Assembly: GCA_030635045.1 (NCBI GenBank)
Contig: DAOVZP010000149.1
Coordinates: 1 to 5,208 of the forward strand
From: Bacteroidota bacterium
GTDB taxonomy: Bacteria; Bacteroidota; Bacteroidia; Bacteroidales; B18-G4
Direction: 5' to 3'
DNA length: 5,208 bases
Shown: piece by piece, positions 1 through 5,208 of the stretch
Layout of the letters: every line of letters begins with the position of its first letter
How positions within the stretch are numbered: the first letter of the stretch is position 1
Notes under the pieces: generated by a model
The model's input: only the letters and a program-made list of their open reading frames with translations
Databases searched by the model: none
What the model was told of the DNA's origin: nothing
Translations under genes and position numbers: made by a program

Positions 1-1
1 A

Positions 2-316
2 TATATACCTTCATTTTCTCCAACATATCTGATAGTTAATCAGGGCGGTGTTGAAGTACTCGATTTTTACATCACATGCACCACCGATGACTGGGAAATG
101 GTAAAAATTATCGTTACATATCCTGGTGGTCTTGGGAGTGAAGCATATACCGGAAGCGGACAGATTATGACCGCTGGAACACCTTTTACATTTTCAAATT
201 ACTTCCCAAAACTTACAGGAACTTGGACTTTCTCTATCTTGGGCTATATAAAATCCGGACAACATGTTGGCGAAATTTTTTCGGTAGTAACATCAATGAC
301 TGTAACCGGAAAATAG
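2..316 (+). CDS. C-terminal part of an unrecognised, probably beta-rich protein (5' end outside window)
   Basis: The frame is open from base 2 to the TAG stop at 314-316, giving 104 visible residues. The gene therefore starts to the left of the window, and the ATG at base 98 is more likely an internal methionine than a start, because the frame upstream of it is uninterrupted and codes for similar-looking sequence. The visible part is rich in Thr, Gly, Ser, Val and aromatic residues, with alternating hydrophobic patterns such as GTWTFSILGYI and EIFSVVTSMTV near the end. This resembles the last strands of an immunoglobulin-like or other beta-sandwich domain, as found in many envelope or secreted proteins. 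There is one cysteine, no catalytic motif, and no T9SS-type tail. I do not recognise the family, and the beta-sandwich call is inference from composition. It converges on the dismutase gene. Confidence 0.6.
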   Translation, partial: YIPSFSPTYLIVNQGGVEVLDFYITCTTDDWEMVKIIVTYPGGLGSEAYTGSGQIMTAGTPFTFSNYFPKLTGTWTFSILGYIKSGQHVGEIFSVVTSMTVTGK

Positions 317-458
317 TAAAAAAAAGTTTCCACACAAGTGATCAATCATCTCAACACAGATAGAGGATCGGGGTATTTAATTGTAACCCGAAAGAATCGT
401 TGCTTTACAAATCAACTATAACCTGCATATATCCTGTTGTAGAAATGGAATAACTGTC
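317..458. other. Convergent intergenic gap without a clear terminator
   Basis: This 142-bp gap separates the 3' ends of the truncated plus-strand gene and the minus-strand dismutase gene. It opens with a run of eight A (318-325), which would read as a U-run at the end of a leftward transcript, but no GC-rich stem sits directly before it. A weak stem (368-372 with 387-391, loop of 14) lies in the middle without a U-tract. No gene, tRNA or convincing terminator is visible. Confidence 0.5.
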
Positions 459-1034
459 TTAGAACCTTTCGCCAACAGCCTTCCAATCAACCAGATTCCA
501 GAAATTGGCAACATAAGCAGGCCTGGCATTTTGTTTATCCAGATAGTAGGCATGCTCCCATACATCACATGTGAGCAAAGGCGTAAGTCCACTCTTGATC
601 GGGCATCCGGCATTGCTTTCCTGGATAATGTCAAGATTTCCGTAAGCATCCTTAATCAGCCATACCCATCCTGAACCAAACAAGGTGGCTGCAGCTGTGG
701 AAAATTGCTCTTTAAAGTTGTCAAATGATTCGAAAAAAGAATTAATGGCAATCTCCAGCTTACCATCCGGCTTCCCGCCCCCATCCGGGCTCAGGCAGTT
801 CCAATAAAAAGTATGGTTCCATACCTGTGCGGCATTGTTAAAAATACCTCCATCGGCCTTTCTAATGATCTCTTCAAGGCTCAGATCGGCAAACTCAGTG
901 CCGGGGATCAGCTTATTCAGGTTGTTTACGTACGCCTGATGGTGTTTCCCATAGTGGAATTCAAGAGTCTGTTTTGAGATATGCGGCTCTAAAGCATCCA
1001 TGGGATAAGGAAGTTCGGGTAATGTAAATGGCAT
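459..1034 (-). CDS. sodB: Superoxide dismutase, iron type (Fe/Mn family)
   Basis: This cytoplasmic enzyme converts superoxide to hydrogen peroxide and oxygen. The protein is 191 residues, the usual length of the Fe/Mn family, with no signal peptide. The helical-hairpin N-terminal domain carries metal ligands His27 (in FHYGKHHQAYV) and His74 (in NNAAQVWNHTFYW). The alpha/beta C-terminal domain carries Asp157 and His161 (in DVWEHAYYLD). Gln70 in the N-terminal domain, Ala142 and Thr155 (two residues before Asp157) are the pattern of iron-specific enzymes; manganese forms usually have Gly at 70, Gln at 142 and Gly at 155. The KHH and Tyr35 region also matches the family. The start ATG at 1034 gives the standard N-terminus (LPELPYPMDALEPHIS) and has no Shine-Dalgarno sequence, only an AT-rich leader. 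It lies 129 nt downstream of the S41 peptidase gene on the same strand, beyond a heptamer repeat. The family call is secure; metal preference is inferred from residues. Confidence 0.97.
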   Translation of the reverse strand: MPFTLPELPYPMDALEPHISKQTLEFHYGKHHQAYVNNLNKLIPGTEFADLSLEEIIRKADGGIFNNAAQVWNHTFYWNCLSPDGGGKPDGKLEIAINSFFESFDNFKEQFSTAAATLFGSGWVWLIKDAYGNLDIIQESNAGCPIKSGLTPLLTCDVWEHAYYLDKQNARPAYVANFWNLVDWKAVGERF

Positions 1035-1069
1035 TTCTATAAATTTTGGGGTTAATATTCAGTAATATG

Positions 1070-1077
1070 TAAAGGTA
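1070..1077 (-). promoter_or_regulatory. Possible -7 promoter element for the dismutase gene
   Basis: On the minus strand the sequence TACCTTTA matches the Bacteroidota -7 consensus TAnnTTTG except for the last base. It ends 35 nt before the dismutase ATG, the same distance as the better candidates for the peptidase and delta-60 genes. No TTTG-like -33 element is visible at the expected spacing, where the heptamer array lies. It is a weak call that rests mainly on position. Confidence 0.3.
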
Positions 1078-1083
1078 ATAAAA

Positions 1084-1163
1084 TACTGGCTGCTGGTTAC
1101 TGGCTACTGGCTACTGGTTGCTGGGAGCTGGATGCTGACAGCCATCAGCCACCAGCCAACAGC
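1084..1163. repeat. Imperfect 7-bp tandem array with an internal orientation switch
   Basis: Eleven consecutive heptamers fill 1084-1160 in exact 7-bp phase, plus 3 further bases abutting the peptidase stop codon (1164-1166). Units at 1084-1139 follow TRCTGGN (TACTGGC at 1084, 1098 and 1105; TACTGGT at 1112; TGCTGGT at 1091), becoming more degenerate to the right. The three units at 1140-1160 are AGCCATC, AGCCACC and AGCCAAC, close to the reverse complement of the same unit. The array fills most of the gap between the peptidase and dismutase genes. Short heptameric tandem repeats are known in other bacteria, for example the STRR families of cyanobacteria; I cannot say whether this one is dispersed in its genome. 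Confidence 0.85.
1120..1163 (-). terminator. Imperfect hairpin immediately after the S41 peptidase stop codon
   Basis: The two orientations of the heptamer array pair with each other. Stem segments are 1120-1123 with 1160-1163 (4 bp), 1127-1131 with 1152-1156 (5 bp) and 1134-1138 with 1145-1149 (5 bp), separated by internal loops of 3 and 2 mismatches and closed by a 6-nt loop at 1139-1144. Several other registers are possible because the arms are repetitive. On the leftward transcript it begins right after the peptidase stop codon, but the first U-rich stretch (TTTTATT) comes only about 37 nt later. It may end or protect the peptidase transcript, but it is not a textbook intrinsic terminator. 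Confidence 0.35.
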
Positions 1164-2783
1164 TTACTTCCCCTTCTCCAAATATTCAACGGCACGCAAA
1201 AAAGTTTCATCAATATGATGGTAAACAGGGTAGAAGCCATCGTCATCATACAGGTTTCTGGCAATAAAGGCTTTCATCAGGATCTTGGTCCTGGCTTCCG
1301 ATTGCCGGATCCCCTGCGGGTCTTTGTCTATGCCCATTTTCCCGGCATATGCAATAAATTCATTGAATACGGATTTGCTGATCTTGAAATTATTATCAAA
1401 ATCTTCAAAGGATTCATACTTCCCAAGTTCGCCACGATGGTGATCGGTATATGTGAAAGCAAACTGAAATATCAGGCCCTTATCCAGGAGTTTATTATAA
1501 TATTCGGCATAGTCACCGGAATTATACGGCACATAGATGTCGGGCATGATCCCGCCTCCACCGTATACCGTTCTTCCGCCGGGGGTGATGTACTTGAGAG
1601 AATCATTAAAATGAATGCTGTCTGCATTTTGTATCTCGCCATTATGAAAGCGTTCATAAAAGGAATCATAATAATCTTCCTTACCGTTCTCATATGATCG
1701 CTGGATACAACGGCCTGTGGGAGTATAATAGCGCGCGATGGTAAGCCTCACGGCTGAGCCGTCGGGCAGGGTCAGCTGCTCCTGCACCAGGCCTTTCCCG
1801 AAGGACCTGCGGCCAATAATGATTCCCCGGTCATTATCCTGAACAGCACCGGCTATGATCTCACTGGCTGATGCTGATCCTTCATTTATCAGCACAATGA
1901 GTGAATGATCTTCAAATTGTCCTTTGTGGGTGGCATAAGCGTAACTTCTTGGCCGGTTATTTCCTTCCGTATATACTATCAGCTTCTCGGCTTCGAGAAA
2001 TTCATCTGCCATCTGTGTTGCAGCCTGGAGGTAGCCCCCGGTATTCCCACGCAGATCGAGGATCAGGCTGGTCATTCCCCGGTCCATCAATGTAATGAGT
2101 GCCTTTGCAAACTCCTCATAGGTAGTTGCAGAAAACTTGCTAACCTTAATATACCCAATCGTATCTCCCGGCATGTACGACACATCAATACTGAAAGTTG
2201 GAATAATATCGCGAATGATGGTGAAATCAAGCAGCCCCCTGATCCCTTTCCTGTATATTTTAATATCGACTTCTGTCCCCCTGGGGCCCTTCAACATACT
2301 GATGGCACCTTTATTATCAACCCCGACACCGGCCACCAGGCTGTCGTCCACAATTACGATACGGTCACCTGCCAGCAATCCCACCTTTTCCGATGGCCCT
2401 CCTGCAATGGTCTGTATCACTGTGATGGTATCACTCTCGATGCGAAATTGTATGCCGATACCTTCAAAATTACCCATAAGCTCCTCATTCACCTGCGACA
2501 GCACATCCGCTGAAATATATTGGCTGTGAGGGTCGAGGTTTTCCAGTATTCCCAATATGGCATCGTCTGAAAGCTCGTCCCTGGAAACCGAATCAACATA
2601 ATTGCCAAGTATATAACTCATCAGGTCGGAAACCTTGTTATATCGCTGGCCCGAAGGAGCAAACATCCCGCCATGGAAATCTGATTGTGGGGTCAGTTTA
2701 ATCCCTGCCCACATTCCCAGGAGTAAGACAAGAGCAAAAACTATGGGAAGATAATATCTGTATTTCTTTTCTTTAAAACTCAT
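1164..2783 (-). CDS. Membrane-anchored S41 family C-terminal processing peptidase with PDZ domain
   Basis: This is a serine peptidase of the CtpA/Prc type, which cleaves near the C-termini of envelope proteins. The protein has 539 residues. Residues 1-10 are short and basic, and 12-30 form a hydrophobic anchor segment with no obvious cleavage site, so the enzyme most likely faces the periplasm from the inner membrane. A PDZ domain covers about 103-180 (EGIGIQF, GDRIVIVDD, KGPRGTEVDI) and would bind substrate C-termini. The peptidase core covers about 205-420. Ser305 in NEGSASASEI, Lys330 in FGKG and Gln334 keep the +25 and +29 spacing of the Ser-Lys-Gln triad of Bacillus CtpB. DLRGNTGGYL at 243-252 is the conserved substrate-binding region of the family. 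About 120 further residues (420-539) form a charged C-terminal extension of unknown role. The ATG at 2783 gives the expected anchor and lies 32 nt after a candidate promoter element. Substrates cannot be told from the sequence. Confidence 0.95.
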   Translation of the reverse strand: MSFKEKKYRYYLPIVFALVLLLGMWAGIKLTPQSDFHGGMFAPSGQRYNKVSDLMSYILGNYVDSVSRDELSDDAILGILENLDPHSQYISADVLSQVNEELMGNFEGIGIQFRIESDTITVIQTIAGGPSEKVGLLAGDRIVIVDDSLVAGVGVDNKGAISMLKGPRGTEVDIKIYRKGIRGLLDFTIIRDIIPTFSIDVSYMPGDTIGYIKVSKFSATTYEEFAKALITLMDRGMTSLILDLRGNTGGYLQAATQMADEFLEAEKLIVYTEGNNRPRSYAYATHKGQFEDHSLIVLINEGSASASEIIAGAVQDNDRGIIIGRRSFGKGLVQEQLTLPDGSAVRLTIARYYTPTGRCIQRSYENGKEDYYDSFYERFHNGEIQNADSIHFNDSLKYITPGGRTVYGGGGIMPDIYVPYNSGDYAEYYNKLLDKGLIFQFAFTYTDHHRGELGKYESFEDFDNNFKISKSVFNEFIAYAGKMGIDKDPQGIRQSEARTKILMKAFIARNLYDDDGFYPVYHHIDETFLRAVEYLEKGK

Positions 2784-2815
2784 ATTTCAGGGGATAATGA
2801 CTTGAAAAACATCTG

Positions 2816-2848
2816 CAAAATTACAAAATACATATGAATAGGAGTAAA
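2816..2848 (-). promoter_or_regulatory. Candidate Bacteroidota promoter for the S41 peptidase gene
   Basis: On the minus strand TAATTTTG (2823 down to 2816) is an exact match to the -7 consensus TAnnTTTG of Bacteroidota primary sigma factor promoters. A TTTA (2848 down to 2845), one base off the -33 TTTG, lies 21 nt upstream. The -7 element ends 32 nt before the peptidase ATG. It sits in the 86-bp gap after msrB, so the peptidase can probably be transcribed without msrB. In AT-rich DNA such matches also arise by chance. Confidence 0.5.
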
Positions 2849-2869
2849 AGAATAAACCAATGGTAAGTA

Positions 2870-3388
2870 TCATTTTGCAGCCGGTTGTCCTTTTTCAAAC
2901 CTTAGAGAAGCTGAGTTGATACAATATCGCAAGCCTGTCGGGGGAGGGCCATCGTTAAACACGTGTCCCAAATGACCACCACAGCCTCCGCAAAGCACTT
3001 CGGTGCGAATCATGCCTGATGAACTGTCTTTATTAAATACAATGCTTTTATCAGTGTATGGTTCAAAAAAGCTGGGCCAGCCACAACCGGAATCAAACTT
3101 TGTGTCGGAAAGAAAGAGTGAGTCTCCGCAAGCTGAACAATAATATGTCCCGGTATCTTTTGTATCATAGTACTCACCGGTGAAGGGTCTTTCAGTTGCA
3201 CCTTCCCTTAAAACCTGGTATTGAAAGGGCGAAAGGACTTTTCTCCAATCCTCTTCGGATTTTGCATTTGAATATGTCATATCATCAGTAATATTAAGTG
3301 TTTTGGAGTTGCTGCATGAGGAAATAATAAACACTGCCAGCAACAGGATATAATGATATAGATCAAGCCCGGCTTTCCATTTTTTCAT
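2870..3388 (-). CDS. msrB: Peptide-methionine (R)-S-oxide reductase MsrB, lipoprotein form
   Basis: MsrB reduces methionine-R-sulfoxide in proteins back to methionine. The 172-residue protein has a catalytic domain of about 130 residues (roughly 38-168), a normal MsrB length, behind a signal peptide. Cys156 in [11 protein letters not shown] is the catalytic cysteine of the family. Cys102 in SGCGWPSF is at the usual position of the resolving cysteine. Cys84, Cys87 (CSAC) and Cys133, Cys136 (CGGC) are the four zinc ligands. [10 protein letters not shown] at 139-148 is also diagnostic. Residues 13-24 are hydrophobic and end in a lipobox, ISSC, with Cys25 as the lipidated residue. The protein should therefore act in the periplasm, tethered to a membrane; no acidic surface-export motif follows Cys25. 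An internal Met37 could start a soluble form, but the lipobox favours the upstream ATG. It is the first gene of the minus-strand trio. The periplasmic electron donor it would need is not in the window. Confidence 0.95.
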   Translation of the reverse strand: MKKWKAGLDLYHYILLLAVFIISSCSNSKTLNITDDMTYSNAKSEEDWRKVLSPFQYQVLREGATERPFTGEYYDTKDTGTYYCSACGDSLFLSDTKFDSGCGWPSFFEPYTDKSIVFNKDSSSGMIRTEVLCGGCGGHLGHVFNDGPPPTGLRYCINSASLRFEKGQPAAK

Positions 3389-3518
3389 GGCCCTTTTTCC
3401 CTGATAAACATTCGGAGAGCGTTATTGTTGGCCGGCATTGGATATTATATAAACTTGAAATTCTCTTTGTAAGTCCTATCTTTATAAAAACTAAATCGCG
3501 AATTAAAAAAATCCTGTC
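3389..3518. other. Divergent intergenic region between msrB and the delta-60 gene
   Basis: This 130-bp region must hold the promoters for both flanking genes. A plausible rightward promoter lies in its right half. For leftward msrB I see only a TATAAT-like hexamer (minus strand, 3449 down to 3444), 55 nt before the start and without a partner element, so no msrB promoter is called. The msrB start is preceded by purine-rich DNA (AAAAAGGGCC), but the GGG is too close to the ATG for normal Shine-Dalgarno spacing. Confidence 0.5.
3454..3484 (+). promoter_or_regulatory. Candidate Bacteroidota promoter for the delta-60 repeat gene
   Basis: TATCTTTA at 3477-3484 matches the -7 consensus TAnnTTTG except for the last base. 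CTTG at 3454-3457 matches the -33 TTTG in three of four bases, with 19 nt between the two, the usual spacing. The -7 element ends 34 nt before the ATG at 3519, and the leader between them is A-rich with no Shine-Dalgarno sequence, as is common in this phylum. Confidence 0.42.
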
Positions 3519-5072
3519 ATGAAAACACTGTCAATTTTTTCATCGATTATTATTTTAATATTCATCATACAGCCGGTAATGGCACAACCGGGCAGCCTCG
3601 ACGAATCATTTGGTACCGGGGGAATAATCACAGCACCCCTGACCACCCATGGTGAGCACGGCTATGCCGCTACGATTCAACCCGATGGTAAAATTTTAGT
3701 GGCCGGATTTCAGGATGTTAGTGGTAACCAGAATTTCGCCGTAGCAAGATATAACACCAACGGCTCCCTGGATAATAGTTTCGGTACCGGGGGTCTGGTT
3801 CTTTTCGATGCCGGAACAGAATCCGATGCTGCATGGGCCTTGGCCTTACAGGATGATGGTAAGATCATACTGGGTGGCAGTGTTTACAATCAGAACACAA
3901 CTTTTGACGATTATGCACTGGTACGCCTCAATTCTGATGGCACACCTGACAACACATTTGGGACGGGTGGGCTGGTAATAACTGATATTGATGGATATTG
4001 GGACAATGCTTATGCTATGGTATTGCAGACAGATGGAAAGATCCTGCTTGCAGGAGAAGGATATATAACCAGTAATCGCAAGGTATGTGTAGTCAGGTAT
4101 AATACCGACGGTACACTGGATGCTTCTTTTGGTGCCGGTGGAATTGCCATTCATGTTATTGGTTGTGGTGAAGAAAGAACCAGGGCCATCGCCTTGCAGG
4201 CTGATGGGAAAATCATTGTGGCAGGGTATTTTAATGAAGGAATAGACGATCAAACTTTCGTCACAAGGTTCAATTCCGATGGCACAGTTGATAATACATT
4301 CGGAAACAATGGAACAGCAACTCTGGACATTGCAGGTAATGACGACCAGTTCTGGACATTATATATCCTCCCTGACGGGAAGATCCTTGCCGGAGGAACA
4401 ACTGATCCAGCCGATGATCCTGATTATTTACTTGTCAAATATCTTTCCGATGGTACCCTTGATAATAGTTTTGGGAGTAACGGCATGGCCCTGAATAATT
4501 TTGGCGTCAATGATTTCCTGAAAGCTATGATTGTCGATGCTGATGGTAAGATACTGACTGCGGGCGGAGGATTTTCTTTTGAATTGATACGTTTTCTTGA
4601 TACCGGATATCCGGATACGGACTTTGGAACCAACGGAATAGTAAATACAAGCATTGGTAATTTTTGTTTCGCCCATTCAGTCTGCCTGCAGGCGGACGGG
4701 AGGATCGTTGTTTCCGGGCATTCAAATGACGGGAATGATTATGATCTGGCAGTTGCCAGGTATCACGCCGCAGAAGGCAGTTATGTAGATGAACAATCCG
4801 CGCTCTTTGCTCATGTTAATGTATTCCCAAACCCGGTTTTATCCGGCAACAATATAAATCTCGAATATACCCTTGAGGAGGATGAAGAGCTAAGCATCGA
4901 ATTGCTTTCCATAAACGGCAAGCTCCTTGAAGTCCTCTCGGAAAAGCAAAACAGTAAGGCCGGCCCGCATAAGGAAAGCTTTAAACTACCGGGCCATCTT
5001 TCTGCAGGTATCTATTTCATGCGCTTAACAAGCTCACAAGGATCGGCAGTGGTAAGGCTGGATATTCAGTAA
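3519..5072 (+). CDS. Secreted delta-60 repeat (DUF5122-type beta-propeller) protein with T9SS C-terminal sorting domain
   Basis: The 517-residue protein starts with a signal peptide (residues 1-22, hydrophobic 6-17, likely cleavage after VMA). Residues 25-420 are delta-60 repeats of about 51-59 residues, each with a DGKI-type strand and a DxxFG motif. DGK/DGR occurs at 56, 113, 172, 229, 286, 342 and 393; the DxxFG motif (for example SLDNSFG) occurs seven times. Repeats of this family (TIGR02608, DUF5122) are assigned to beta-propellers. Residues about 430-517 are a type A T9SS sorting domain, with FPNPV, INGK and a final LSAGIYFMRL region followed by a short basic-hydrophobic end. In this phylum that tail directs passage across the outer membrane and is removed on attachment or release. 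No catalytic motif is visible and the ligand is unknown. The gene stands alone, divergent from msrB. The start is supported by the signal peptide. Confidence 0.93.
   Translation: MKTLSIFSSIIILIFIIQPVMAQPGSLDESFGTGGIITAPLTTHGEHGYAATIQPDGKILVAGFQDVSGNQNFAVARYNTNGSLDNSFGTGGLVLFDAGTESDAAWALALQDDGKIILGGSVYNQNTTFDDYALVRLNSDGTPDNTFGTGGLVITDIDGYWDNAYAMVLQTDGKILLAGEGYITSNRKVCVVRYNTDGTLDASFGAGGIAIHVIGCGEERTRAIALQADGKIIVAGYFNEGIDDQTFVTRFNSDGTVDNTFGNNGTATLDIAGNDDQFWTLYILPDGKILAGGTTDPADDPDYLLVKYLSDGTLDNSFGSNGMALNNFGVNDFLKAMIVDADGKILTAGGGFSFELIRFLDTGYPDTDFGTNGIVNTSIGNFCFAHSVCLQADGRIVVSGHSNDGNDYDLAVARYHAAEGSYVDEQSALFAHVNVFPNPVLSGNNINLEYTLEEDEELSIELLSINGKLLEVLSEKQNSKAGPHKESFKLPGHLSAGIYFMRLTSSQGSAVVRLDIQ
3591..4778 (+). 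repeat. Coding region for seven delta-60 repeats
   Basis: This segment encodes residues 25-420. The seven DGK-type motifs are spaced 57, 59, 57, 57, 56 and 51 residues apart. The order is circularly permuted: a lone SLDESFGTGG half-unit opens the array and a lone ADGRIVVSG half-unit closes it. The DNA copies have diverged, so the array is old rather than a recent tandem duplication, although short identical blocks such as GGTACCGGGGG (3612 and 3784) remain. Confidence 0.85.
4806..5069 (+). other. T9SS type A C-terminal sorting domain (part of the delta-60 protein)
   Basis: Residues 430-517 match the layout of the Por secretion-system tail: a VFPNPV opening, an acidic strand (LEEDEELSIELLS), the INGK turn, a second strand, then GIYFMRLTSS and a terminal VVRLDIQ. 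Such domains fold as small beta-sandwiches recognised by the type IX secretion machinery. No secretion-machinery gene is in this window. Confidence 0.9.
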
Positions 5073-5079
5073 CAGATTC

Positions 5080-5121
5080 TGAACTCTGAACTCTGAACTT
5101 TGAACTTTGCACTTTGAACTT
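5080..5121. repeat. 7-bp tandem array downstream of the delta-60 gene
   Basis: Six head-to-tail heptamers with consensus TGAACTY: TGAACTC twice (5080, 5087), TGAACTT twice (5094, 5101), TGCACTT (5108) and TGAACTT (5115). The 7 bases between the stop codon and the array (5073-5079, CAGATTC) keep the phase but are degenerate. The unit is not self-complementary, so the array does not form a hairpin and does not look like a terminator. The remaining 87 bases to the window end (5122-5208) show no gene I can support, only two GCACAC copies at 5155 and 5172. Confidence 0.9.
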
Positions 5122-5208
5122 TAGGCACTTCTCCACACAATAATTCATGGGTACGCACACGTTATCCCTTTGCACACCTCTCCTCCACCATTTTCTTAAA
5201 ACATGATA

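Noticed and set aside
98..316. A complete 72-residue small gene starting at base 98
   Set aside because: The same frame is open to the left edge without a stop, and there is no room for a promoter or ribosome site between coding-like sequence and this ATG.
368..391. Stem-loop TCGGG/CCCGA in the convergent gap as a bidirectional terminator
   Set aside because: Only 5 bp with a 14-nt loop and no U-tract on either side; too weak to call.
1084..1163. A CRISPR array or mobile-element end
   Set aside because: Units are 7 bp with no spacers, and there is no transposase, target duplication or terminal inverted repeat flanking them.
1905..2513. Long open frame on the plus strand (202 codons) opposite the S41 peptidase
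   Set aside because: It lies wholly inside a well-conserved gene with a complete catalytic triad, and its translation has no recognisable domain; it is an antisense shadow.
3444..3449. TATAAT hexamer on the minus strand as an msrB promoter
   Set aside because: It is an E. coli-type -10 in an AT-rich stretch of a Bacteroidota-like genome, 55 nt from the start and without an upstream partner.
5122..5208. Minus-strand coding sequence entering from the right edge
   Set aside because: One minus-strand frame stays open through the array and into the antisense of the delta-60 gene, but its translation is low-complexity over the repeat and has no recognisable motif; other frames stop quickly.

Overview
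The window reads as an ordinary chromosomal stretch from a member of the Bacteroidota. Three things point there: a secreted protein ending in a type IX secretion (T9SS) sorting domain, candidate promoters of the Bacteroidota type (TAnnTTTG) about 32-35 nt before three start codons, and start codons without a well-placed Shine-Dalgarno sequence. I cannot name genus or species. I see no mobile element, CRISPR array, tRNA or rRNA.

Layout from left to right: (1) the 3' end of an unrecognised plus-strand gene, bases 2-316, probably a beta-rich C-terminal domain. (2) A short convergent gap, 317-458. (3) Three minus-strand genes, transcribed right to left: a lipoprotein-type methionine-R-sulfoxide reductase MsrB (3388-2870), a membrane-anchored S41 C-terminal processing peptidase (2783-1164), and an iron-type superoxide dismutase (1034-459). 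(4) A divergent intergenic region, 3389-3518. (5) A plus-strand gene, 3519-5072, for a 517-residue secreted delta-60 repeat protein with a T9SS tail. (6) A short unassigned end, 5122-5208.

The three minus-strand genes suggest a theme of oxidative-damage control and envelope protein quality control. MsrB would repair oxidised methionines in envelope proteins, the S41 peptidase would process or remove envelope proteins, and the cytoplasmic dismutase would remove superoxide. They share orientation, but the gaps (86 and 129 nt) and candidate promoters before the peptidase and the dismutase suggest they are not one strict operon. The shared role is inference from position.

The most distinctive non-coding feature is a pair of unrelated 7-bp tandem arrays. 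One lies directly after the peptidase stop codon and runs up to the dismutase promoter region (1084-1163). The other lies just after the secreted-protein stop codon (5080-5121). The first switches orientation while keeping its 7-bp phase and can fold into a hairpin. Apart from these arrays, I found no evidence of a new biological system.
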